This document shows, piece after piece, positions 42,788-50,523 of a DNA stretch of 64,000 nucleotides. Made by a program: the position numbers and the translations under genes. Location: NCBI GenBank assembly GCA_014381555.1, contig JACNLO010000049.1:61291-125290 (forward strand), in the 5' to 3' direction. How positions within the stretch are numbered: the stretch's first letter is position 1; every line of letters starts with the position of its first letter. Origin of the DNA: Planctomycetota bacterium (lineage in GTDB: Bacteria > Planctomycetota > Phycisphaerae > Phycisphaerales > SM1A02). The notes below the pieces were generated by a model that had not been told where the DNA came from, searched no databases, and saw only the letters and a program-made list of their open reading frames with translations.

Positions 42788-45562
42788 ATGACCAGCAAGC
42801 CTCAAAAAACTGTGGTTCACCGGTATTGCGCTGAAGTTGCAAGCGAACTTGAAACGCGCTGGCAAGGTTGCTGGAAGAATGATGCCATTTATTCCATAGG
42901 TAATCCTGGTGACCAGGGTTTCGATGAGTCTAAACCAAAATTTTATTGTCTCGATATGTTTCCCTACCCAAGTGGCGAGGGGCTACATGTTGGTCACCCA
43001 GTGGGATATATTGGAAGTGACATTATTTCTCGTTTCAAGCGAATGAGTGGGTACAACGTACTTCACCCAATGGGGTGGGATGCGTTTGGATTACCTGCTG
43101 AACAATACGCTATTGAAACTGGTGTCCACCCTGCCATCACAACAAAAAAAGCAATCGATACTTTTCGTGGGCAATTACAACGAATTGGTTTTTGTTACGA
43201 CTGGTCTCGAGAGTTTGCGACCATAGATCCAAACTATTACAAATGGACGCAGTGGATTTGGCTCAAAGCATATAACTCCTGGTTCGATCCAAAATCGAAA
43301 ACAGCAAAACCTATTCAAACACTACTCGATGCACTGGATTGTGGTGAAATAGTTTGTGAACCAATACCGTGGGAGTCAATGGGCGAGGAATCAAAAAGAG
43401 CATACATTGATGATCATCGACTTGCGTACCTCGGGATGCAAGTTGTGAACTGGTGTCCAAAACTTGGAACCGTCCTTGCAAACGAAGAAGTAATTGATGG
43501 AAAAAGTGAGCGTGGCGACCACCCCGTCTTTCGTAGACCATTGAAACAATGGATGTTTCGAATTACAGCATTTGCGGATCGCTTGCTAGAAGATTTAGAC
43601 ACTCTTGATTGGCCTCAATCAACTTTGCGTATGCAACAAGAATGGATTGGTAGAAGTGAAGGTGCAGACATCGATTTCACAATACCCGATTGTGAAAAGT
43701 CGATCAGGGTCTATACCACACGTCCCGACACCTTGTTTGGCGTAACGTTTATGGTTCTTGCTCCTGAACATCCACTTGTAGATGAACTCATTGCTTCCCC
43801 ACCAAAGGGTTGCAATGGGAACAAACTCTCTGAATATGTCAAAGAAGCAAGAAACCGAGCTGACGTAGATCGTATGGCTGACACCAAGGAAAAAACTGGT
43901 GTTTTTTCTGGGTTATACGCAACGAACCCCGCAACAGGAAATCGCATTCCAGTTTGGATAGCTGATTATGTTCTGATGGGATATGGTCATGGCGCAATTA
44001 TGGCTGTACCTGCTCACGATCAACGTGATCATGATTTCGCAGAAGCGCACGATATTGAAATTGTTGAAGTTGTAAAGCCAAACATTAAAACCGAAGGTTG
44101 TTTTTCCGGACACGGCACCGCAATTAATTCTTCTAGTGACTATCTATCGATTAATGGACTTCAAACACCAGAAGCTAAGCAAAAAATTATTACGTGGCTA
44201 GAAGAAAACAATATTGGGGTTGCAAAAATTAATTACCGACTAAGAGATTGGCTTTTTTCAAGACAACGGTACTGGGGTGAACCGTTTCCAATAGTATTTG
44301 ATGGTGAGGGGAAACATTATCCAATCAGCGAGCACTCGTTACCAGTCAAACTTCCTAATTTGGAGGATTACACTCCAGCGGAATCTGATACTCCACAACC
44401 ATTGTTAGCAAAAGCCACTGACTGGTTACACACAACAGCTGGCGAAGCTGGTGTAGACCCTTCTCTGCTTCCACCAGACACTCCGGTTACCCGTGAAACA
44501 AACACTATGCCTGGATGGGCAGGTTCTTGTTGGTATGAAATTCGGTTCTGTAGCCCACATGACAATAACCGATTTGTTGATAAAGATTCTGAAAAATATT
44601 GGATGGGTGGCGGCATCGATTTGTATGTTGGTGGAGCTGAACACGCCGTACTTCACCTGTTATATGCGAGGTTCTGGCACAAACTTTTGTTTGATCTTGG
44701 AGAGGTTACATGCAACGAACCTTTTCAAAAACTGTTCCACCAAGGCATGCTCACAAGTTACGCGTATCAAAGAAAAAACAAATCACTCGTTGCATCAAAC
44801 TTGGTTGAAGAACGAAACGATTCGTTTTATGAAATAGAGACAGGCGAAGAGCTTGAACGTGTTGTTGCTAAAATGAGTAAGTCACTCAGAAACGTCGTTA
44901 ATCCTGATGATGTTATCTCTGAGTACGGTGCCGACACACTTCGCTTATACGAAATGTACATGGGACCACTAGAGGCTTCTGCTCCCTGGAACACAAGAGA
45001 CATCGTTGGTGTTCATAGATTTTTACAAAGAGTTTGGCGTCTGGTCATTGACGAATCAACTGGGAATGCTCGAGAATCTCTACAGTCCGATTCAAGTGAA
45101 CTCGTAGAGCGTTCACTGCACGCAACTATCGCTAAGGTTACTCAAGACATTCCAAAACTCTCATACAACACTGCCATTGCATCAATGATTGAATTTGTAA
45201 ACACCGCAACCTCAGCAGGTACAATAACCGCCAACCAAGCCGATTCTTTTGTTCGACTGCTCTCTCCATTTGCACCACATATATCACAAGAGTTGTTCTC
45301 TAAAATTGGTCGCACTGGATATGTCTCTAACCAATCTTGGCCAGAATTCAATCCAGAACATCTTGTTGCTGATGTTGTTGAAATGCCGGTTCAAATTATG
45401 GGCAAGGTGCGAGGTAGGATTTCAGTGCCCACAAACGCAAATGATAAACAGGTAGAAAAATGCGCACTTGAAAATGAGAACATTAGTCAGCTCCTTGAAA
45501 ATCTCACGGTACGAAAGGTAATTGTCGTGCCAAACAAAATTATTAACATAGTTGCAAATTAA
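42788..45562 (+). CDS. leuS: Leucyl-tRNA synthetase
   Basis: 924 residues. Class I signature YPSGEGLHVGHPVGY (HIGH variant HVGH), the CP1 editing domain with a TTRPDTLFGVTFMVLAPEHP segment, MSGYNVLHPMGWDAFGLPAEQYA, and KMSKS in VAKMSKSLRNVVNPDDVI. The C-terminal anticodon-binding domain and the CTD (VQIMGKVRGRISVP) are present. It is the usual bacterial form. Ten bases after the stop comes the DUF2314-like gene. Confidence 0.98.
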   Translation: MTSKPQKTVVHRYCAEVASELETRWQGCWKNDAIYSIGNPGDQGFDESKPKFYCLDMFPYPSGEGLHVGHPVGYIGSDIISRFKRMSGYNVLHPMGWDAFGLPAEQYAIETGVHPAITTKKAIDTFRGQLQRIGFCYDWSREFATIDPNYYKWTQWIWLKAYNSWFDPKSKTAKPIQTLLDALDCGEIVCEPIPWESMGEESKRAYIDDHRLAYLGMQVVNWCPKLGTVLANEEVIDGKSERGDHPVFRRPLKQWMFRITAFADRLLEDLDTLDWPQSTLRMQQEWIGRSEGADIDFTIPDCEKSIRVYTTRPDTLFGVTFMVLAPEHPLVDELIASPPKGCNGNKLSEYVKEARNRADVDRMADTKEKTGVFSGLYATNPATGNRIPVWIADYVLMGYGHGAIMAVPAHDQRDHDFAEAHDIEIVEVVKPNIKTEGCFSGHGTAINSSSDYLSINGLQTPEAKQKIITWLEENNIGVAKINYRLRDWLFSRQRYWGEPFPIVFDGEGKHYPISEHSLPVKLPNLEDYTPAESDTPQPLLAKATDWLHTTAGEAGVDPSLLPPDTPVTRETNTMPGWAGSCWYEIRFCSPHDNNRFVDKDSEKYWMGGGIDLYVGGAEHAVLHLLYARFWHKLLFDLGEVTCNEPFQKLFHQGMLTSYAYQRKNKSLVASNLVEERNDSFYEIETGEELERVVAKMSKSLRNVVNPDDVISEYGADTLRLYEMYMGPLEASAPWNTRDIVGVHRFLQRVWRLVIDESTGNARESLQSDSSELVERSLHATIAKVTQDIPKLSYNTAIASMIEFVNTATSAGTITANQADSFVRLLSPFAPHISQELFSKIGRTGYVSNQSWPEFNPEHLVADVVEMPVQIMGKVRGRISVPTNANDKQVEKCALENENISQLLENLTVRKVIVVPNKIINIVAN

Positions 45563-45572
45563 GAATAAAAAT

Positions 45573-46841
45573 ATGACAAACGACTTTAACATTTTAGAAT
45601 TTTCTGGCCTTTCAAACGATCAGCCATGGGAATTAGAACACTCAACACCAACAGATTTGCGTGCGGTTATCTCTGGCGAACAAATTGAATCCATGGAGGA
45701 TGTTGGTAAGGCAATTGCTTCGTTTGTTGGTGAAACCATCGAAGCAGAAGAAGTTGAAGCACCAAGCGGTGAAATTCTGTGGGCTATGCGTGCCAGAGTT
45801 AGTGGGCTTCCAACCGATTGCATGATTTGGGCTGAGCGACTAAATAAAGCAACTCTTGAAGCCGCTGAAATAGAATCGGGATGGGTACTTGCATTACAAA
45901 CTGTATTGCATAATGGTGATCCACTTACTCATTTTTCAAATTTAATTAGATTGTTGGGGGGTCTCGATTTACCAACACACAGCGTTTGTGACCTTCCTAC
46001 GGGAAGATGGTTCCCACAAGACATCATTAAGTCTGTGTTTGTTGAAGATGAAATTGAACCCCCTGAAGAAATACTCTGGATCACACGCCTTGTTGAGGCA
46101 CCCGAGGGTGGTGATCCAGAAGAAAGCTGGGCGTGGGTTTCGACTCACGGGCTTACTCGATGCGGTAGAGCAGAGTTAGAAATGTTTGGTGTACCAGCGG
46201 TGCTTTCTTCAGAAGCCGTCCATCTTATCGATGGGCTGGCTGCTCTTACTCTTGAGACTTCGCTTCCACCAGAGGGTCAACCGATTTCACTTGGTTCAAA
46301 TTTATTGGTGTCACTCATGGGGTGTAAAAAAGCAATGGGTTTTCTTCAAGATGGAATGCCGGGTCGAGAAGATCGAACAATTCCTTCTGTTGTTATCGCC
46401 TCACATGACGGTGCCTGTGTCTATCCTAAAGATGCTCTGGAAACTTTGCATTTAGGTGAAACCGCTGTCATGAAAACTTTGCGAAGTACAAACCGTCAGT
46501 CTTTATTAGCAAAGTCTCAATGGGATTTACTTATCAAAACCGCAACCCATATTGGCGAGAGTGAACACGCGGCCTGTCTTGTGCAGGTTCCATGGGCAAA
46601 TACCGAAGATGAAGAAGCTCCACGAGAATATCTTTGGTTTAGGGTTGTTAAGGCACAAAAGAATTCCGTTACCGGAGAACTTGCACACAAACCAGCACTT
46701 GTAACCTCGTTGGAAGAAGAGCATCGAGAAGAAATAACTCCAGATGATATTTCCGACTGGGTTTTAATGACACCAGTTGGACCCATGGGTCCTGGCGATA
46801 GTGAAGCTATCGATGAGTTCCTTGAACAGTTTAAAGGTTAA
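45573..46841 (+). CDS. DUF4026/DUF2314-like protein
   Basis: 422 residues from ATG 45573. The C-terminal 90 residues match the DUF2314 pattern: EYLWFRVVKAQKNSVTGELAHKPALVTSLEE, then ITPDDISDWVLMTPVGPMGP. The N-terminal part resembles DUF4026, with repeated acidic Trp-containing strands. The domains have no assigned function. It lies 10 bases after leuS and could be co-transcribed. Its last 11 bases overlap the end of the divergently read DUF2007-like gene. No signal peptide or membrane helix is seen. Confidence 0.6.
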   Translation: MTNDFNILEFSGLSNDQPWELEHSTPTDLRAVISGEQIESMEDVGKAIASFVGETIEAEEVEAPSGEILWAMRARVSGLPTDCMIWAERLNKATLEAAEIESGWVLALQTVLHNGDPLTHFSNLIRLLGGLDLPTHSVCDLPTGRWFPQDIIKSVFVEDEIEPPEEILWITRLVEAPEGGDPEESWAWVSTHGLTRCGRAELEMFGVPAVLSSEAVHLIDGLAALTLETSLPPEGQPISLGSNLLVSLMGCKKAMGFLQDGMPGREDRTIPSVVIASHDGACVYPKDALETLHLGETAVMKTLRSTNRQSLLAKSQWDLLIKTATHIGESEHAACLVQVPWANTEDEEAPREYLWFRVVKAQKNSVTGELAHKPALVTSLEEEHREEITPDDISDWVLMTPVGPMGPGDSEAIDEFLEQFKG

Positions 46842-47205
46842 GAACTATTAACAACCCAAGTGATAATAGTGCAAGGACGACGAAGAAGAATGCAACTCTT
46901 GCTGTGATAGGCATTGGCGGAGAATCGTATTGCAAATCATCTTCACCAAATCTTTCAAGTTCACCCCAATCGATGTCAATCGAATGACGTTTATTATCTA
47001 GCAACACTTTCTTCGCCATTTCAACATCTTCTCGCTTAACCTGGAGTGGCACACCGTGCTGCCCGCCTGCCAAATTCACTCCGACTCCAATACTGGATGT
47101 TGCAAACACAAACGCCTCAATTCCATGATCACGCAATACAATTGCAAGAACGTTTGCTTCAAATTCCGTCTGTGGAAAAACCAGTGTGACAAGATCTTTA
47201 CTCAT
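46831..47205 (-). CDS. DUF2007-like protein with C-terminal membrane helix
   Basis: 124 residues. The first about 70 residues fit the DUF2007 (putative signal-transducing, PII-like) pattern: LVFPQTEFEANVLAIVLRDHGIEAFVF ... GVPLQVKREDVEMAKKVLL. One hydrophobic helix at 101-121 anchors the C-terminus. The start overlaps the phosphotransferase stop by 4 bases (ATGA). The role is unknown. Confidence 0.75.
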   Translation of the reverse strand: MSKDLVTLVFPQTEFEANVLAIVLRDHGIEAFVFATSSIGVGVNLAGGQHGVPLQVKREDVEMAKKVLLDNKRHSIDIDWGELERFGEDDLQYDSPPMPITARVAFFFVVLALLSLGLLIVLNL

Positions 47206-48332
47206 GAGAAACTGTCCTCGTCACTCAGCTGGGGTTTAATCACATCAATAATTCGGTCTTCTCGAGGAAGTAACCACCTTAACTTTCTCTCAACCATCTT
47301 TAAAAAGACAGATCCACGAACTCTTCCAAAACTTCCTGTGTTGTGGATGGGAATAATGCTTTCAGCTATCAATGCCTCAATCATAAGTGATGGAAAAATT
47401 GAACGCTCTGATGCCATAATCGGAACTTTGGTAAATTGATCATACGCTTGTACCATTGATTGAATTGTGTTCCCACGAAATGTGTCTGGCCATTTGTCTA
47501 CATCTTCCGCATTTCCAATCCTCATAGAAAACTGGAGTGCGCCGTTTGCAATGTCGGTTATTCTTGGGCTCACCCGCAATGAATCAAAGTCAATGACCGC
47601 GATAATTTCTCCATCCTTGTACAGTGTATTTCCCGGGTGCCAGTCTCCGTGTACAACGTTTGTTGGAAGAGAATAAAACCCAATAGCGTCAACTTTTTTA
47701 TTCGCCATTTCGTACTGCTCTCTTATAAATCCAATTGTGTCAGCCACCCCCTCAAGGTCGTTGGGGGTTTCGTGTTTTTCCAAAATGTCGTAAACTTCAG
47801 AAATAATCCTATAAAAATTATCCCCTTGATGATAGATTTGTTTTTTTACGTTAGGTTCGTTTGGAAAATCGTTAAGTATGTCGTGAAAGTGTGCAAGAAC
47901 TCTTCCCGATTCCGCAGCTGCAGGATTTGTTTTATCAAATCTTTTTCCGTGTATAAAACTGAATAATTCGTAAATTCTGTTGTCGTGTTCAACATACGTG
48001 TCCCCATCAACTGTGTTCATAAGACCGGCAACAGGGAACCTGTGTTCTGCCAATCTCTTTTGGACAGCGTGGGTGAATTCAACAAAATCCTTCACGTCAT
48101 TACCAACCGCGCGTCTCTTAAGTAAATATTTACCTTTGGAAGATCCTACTAGCATTTTGGCGGCTCGACGAGATCCCTTCCGGTAATCGGAAAGTCGCTC
48201 AATTGAGCCAATGTCGTATCTACTTAGAACTATTGCAAGATCTTGACCACCAATTTCTTCGGCTACTATAGAATCATCAACAAGAGGGCCAAGGCGAGGA
48301 GTTCGATCTACATTGTCGGCATCGTTTTGCAC
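47202..48332 (-). CDS. Aminoglycoside-phosphotransferase-fold kinase
   Basis: 376 residues. VVHGDWHPGNTLYKDGEIIAVIDFDSLRVSP contains the Brenner-type HGDxHxxN and DFD metal motifs of the APH/homoserine-kinase-II/CotS-like fold. An upstream LLKRRAVGNDVKDF carries the ATP-site Lys. The substrate cannot be told. The start is GTG at 48332 with TAAACT about seven bases upstream. It precedes the DUF2007-like gene with a 4-base overlap and follows yicC by 63 bases. Confidence 0.75.
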   Translation of the reverse strand: MQNDADNVDRTPRLGPLVDDSIVAEEIGGQDLAIVLSRYDIGSIERLSDYRKGSRRAAKMLVGSSKGKYLLKRRAVGNDVKDFVEFTHAVQKRLAEHRFPVAGLMNTVDGDTYVEHDNRIYELFSFIHGKRFDKTNPAAAESGRVLAHFHDILNDFPNEPNVKKQIYHQGDNFYRIISEVYDILEKHETPNDLEGVADTIGFIREQYEMANKKVDAIGFYSLPTNVVHGDWHPGNTLYKDGEIIAVIDFDSLRVSPRITDIANGALQFSMRIGNAEDVDKWPDTFRGNTIQSMVQAYDQFTKVPIMASERSIFPSLMIEALIAESIIPIHNTGSFGRVRGSVFLKMVERKLRWLLPREDRIIDVIKPQLSDEDSFS

Positions 48333-48395
48333 AAGTGATAGTTTATGCCAATTAGAGTTTTATAGCGAAGGTTTGGGACAGTTTCAGACTCGTTG

Positions 48396-49271
48396 CTATT
48401 CAGCGTTTTGAACCTGTTCCTTAATTCGGTCAACAGCGCCTTTGATTTCGACAATTCGTCGGCTTGTATCGCCATCAAGGCATTTACTTGCAATCGTATT
48501 TGATTCTCTTAACATTTCTTGAGAAAGGAAATCGAGTGTTCTTCCTACTGGTTCTTGGTCACATCCATTAATCAACTCTCTAAACTGAGTGAGGTGACCC
48601 GCTAAGCGAGATATTTCTTCAGCAATATCTGTTTTTTCAGCAAACACAGCAACTTCGCGAAGCACATCTTCTTCTTCAACGTTTTTACCAATTTCTGAAA
48701 GTAGATTCTGAACTCTTTGGCGAAGACGTGTTTGATATTCCTCGACGATTTGTGGTGCGCGTTCTCTAATCAAAGATAGATGTTCTTCAATTTTAACGAG
48801 GTGAACACAAAGATCTTCCTCTAGGTCTTTTCCCTCGCGCTTTCGCATCTCTATTACATCGTTGCACGCACCTTCAACAAGAGTCATGAGCTCGGACCTA
48901 TTCCTGATTGCAACATCATCATCTGTGTCGCTGTTTAGAACTCCGGGTAACGTAAGTAGACGGCTTACATCTACCGAAACAGATGGATCAACCCCTTTAA
49001 TCTGATCAATGTAATTAGCCAACACCTCTTTGTTTATTGTTGCAATTCCATGCTCAGATGTATCAATAAACTTTACGTTTACAGTCACGCTCCCTCTTGA
49101 AATTAGTTTAGATACTGCAACATCTATTTCTGTTTCAAGACTTTGCAGAGGTTCGGGGAGCCGAACATTTGCTTTGTAAAACTTGTTGTTAACTGTTCGA
49201 ATTTCTACTTGCAGAGAAACCCCGTCTTTTCGGCTAGAAGTACTACCGAATCCCGTCATAGAACGAAGCAT
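48396..49271 (-). CDS. yicC: YicC-family endoribonuclease
   Basis: 291 residues: MLRSMTGFGS start, VEIRTVNNKFYKANVRLPEPLQSLE, and the C-terminal DUF1732 region GRTLDFLSQEMLRESNTIASKCLD...RIVEIKGAVDRIKEQVQN. YicC-family proteins are endoribonucleases linked to sRNA decay in E. coli. The gene is two bases after secG. Confidence 0.95.
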   Translation of the reverse strand: MLRSMTGFGSTSSRKDGVSLQVEIRTVNNKFYKANVRLPEPLQSLETEIDVAVSKLISRGSVTVNVKFIDTSEHGIATINKEVLANYIDQIKGVDPSVSVDVSRLLTLPGVLNSDTDDDVAIRNRSELMTLVEGACNDVIEMRKREGKDLEEDLCVHLVKIEEHLSLIRERAPQIVEEYQTRLRQRVQNLLSEIGKNVEEEDVLREVAVFAEKTDIAEEISRLAGHLTQFRELINGCDQEPVGRTLDFLSQEMLRESNTIASKCLDGDTSRRIVEIKGAVDRIKEQVQNAE

Positions 49272-49273
49272 GA

Positions 49274-49627
49274 TTATTGTGTTCCGTCCGCTGGTGCATC
49301 GTTTGTTGCGGGAGCAATCGGTTCAACTGGTGTATCCGTTGATACTACCGCGGGAGTGTCGGGCTGCGCTTCAACTGCAACAGTCTTGCTTTCCACAAGG
49401 TTTAATGCAACAGCCAAACCAAGAAACAAAATAAATGCAACAACCGTCATCACTGTTAACGCGTCACCTACTCGACCACCAAAAACCGTGTCGGTACCTC
49501 CTCCACCCGCGCCACCAAATGCTGCTGCGAGTCCGCCACCCTGTGGGCGTTGAACCAAAATAATTAATACCATCGCAACCGAGATTACGATGAGTGCAAT
49601 TGTAAGGATGAGAAATGTGTTATTCAT
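49274..49627 (-). CDS. secG: Preprotein translocase subunit SecG
   Basis: 117 residues. Two membrane helices (about 4-24 and 55-75) with the conserved VQRPQGGGLAAAFGGAGGGGTDTVFG loop between them. The C-terminal tail is acidic and Ala/Thr-rich, longer than in E. coli. SecG aids SecYEG translocation. It follows tpiA by 20 bases, a common bacterial order. Confidence 0.95.
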   Translation of the reverse strand: MNNTFLILTIALIVISVAMVLIILVQRPQGGGLAAAFGGAGGGGTDTVFGGRVGDALTVMTVVAFILFLGLAVALNLVESKTVAVEAQPDTPAVVSTDTPVEPIAPATNDAPADGTQ

Positions 49628-49647
49628 AACTAAAGTTCCAAATAGTG

Positions 49648-50415
49648 TTAGGAATTTTTCGCCGCCATAATAATGGCAATAAAGGAATCTGCTGACAAAG
49701 ATGCACCACCAACGAGTGCTCCGTCTATGTCATCACAGGAAAATAAATCAGCTGCATTTTCGGGCTTTACCGAACCGCCATACTGAATACGAGTTTGTTG
49801 AGCAACATTTGAGTCATACATTTCATCTAGTGTTGAGCGAATAGAAGCATGTACGCTTTGTGCATCTTCAGGAGTAGCTGTTTTTCCTGTACCGATTGCC
49901 CAAACCGGCTCATACGCAATTACAACTGATCCCATCTGTGTTGCGGAAACTCCTGAGAGGCCCATTCTTAATTGAGAAAGTACAACTGTAAGTGTTTCAC
50001 CAGAAACATGTTCCTCTAATGATTCACCAACACAAAGTACTATTTGGAACCCCTGCTCAACTCCAAACGTAACTTTTTGAGAAATCAATTCATCGGACTC
50101 ATTAAATATATGCCTGCGTTCACTGTGCCCAATGAGAACACTTGTAACGCCAATGTCTTTGAGCATTGAAGCACTCACTTCACCTGTGAACGCACCGCTT
50201 TCTTCGTTAGACATGTTCTGAGAACCCAAACAAACTCTAGAAGAGTCAACGACACTTTCTACTGCTTGTAAATAGGGAAATGGTGGGTACACCACAACAT
50301 CACACGATTCGCAGTTTTCAACACCATCCACGATAGAACTTGCAAGCTGCATACCAGACTCAATGCCTGTATTCATCTTCCAGTTGCCGCCAATAATGGG
50401 TGTTCTCTTCGTCAT
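49648..50415 (-). CDS. tpiA: Triosephosphate isomerase
   Basis: 255 residues from ATG 50415; an upstream extension of 11 codons is open but less likely. Motifs: GGNWKMN (Lys active site), LIGHSERRHIF (His), VIAYEPVWAIGTGKTATPEDAQ (catalytic Glu) and IQYGGSVKPENA. It interconverts DHAP and glyceraldehyde 3-phosphate. TATCCT sits 11 bases before the start. Confidence 0.97.
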   Translation of the reverse strand: MTKRTPIIGGNWKMNTGIESGMQLASSIVDGVENCESCDVVVYPPFPYLQAVESVVDSSRVCLGSQNMSNEESGAFTGEVSASMLKDIGVTSVLIGHSERRHIFNESDELISQKVTFGVEQGFQIVLCVGESLEEHVSGETLTVVLSQLRMGLSGVSATQMGSVVIAYEPVWAIGTGKTATPEDAQSVHASIRSTLDEMYDSNVAQQTRIQYGGSVKPENAADLFSCDDIDGALVGGASLSADSFIAIIMAAKNS

Positions 50416-50426
50416 CTGAACGGCGA

Positions 50427-50432
50427 AGGATA
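50427..50432 (-). promoter_or_regulatory. -10-like TATCCT before tpiA
   Basis: TATCCT on the minus strand, 11 bases before ATG 50415. The same hexamer precedes leuS and the NYN gene. No Shine-Dalgarno sequence is seen. Confidence 0.4.
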
Positions 50433-50473
50433 CCAGAAATAGCGCCATTCCTCTCAGTTGACACGCATCAGAG

Positions 50474-50479
50474 TATAAT
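50474..50479 (+). promoter_or_regulatory. -10 element TATAAT of alaS
   Basis: Consensus TATAAT 44 bases before ATG 50524. TTGACA at 50458-50463 is only ten bases upstream, too close to act as its -35. The leader contains GGGACAGGAA, a possible ribosome site. Confidence 0.5.
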
Positions 50480-50523
50480 CCGACCTTTGAAAACCCTGCT
50501 TAAAGGGACAGGAACCTACTCTC

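Noticed and set aside
50458..50479. TTGACA ... TATAAT as the alaS promoter
   Set aside because: The spacing is only 10 bases, too short for a sigma-70-type promoter; only the TATAAT was kept.
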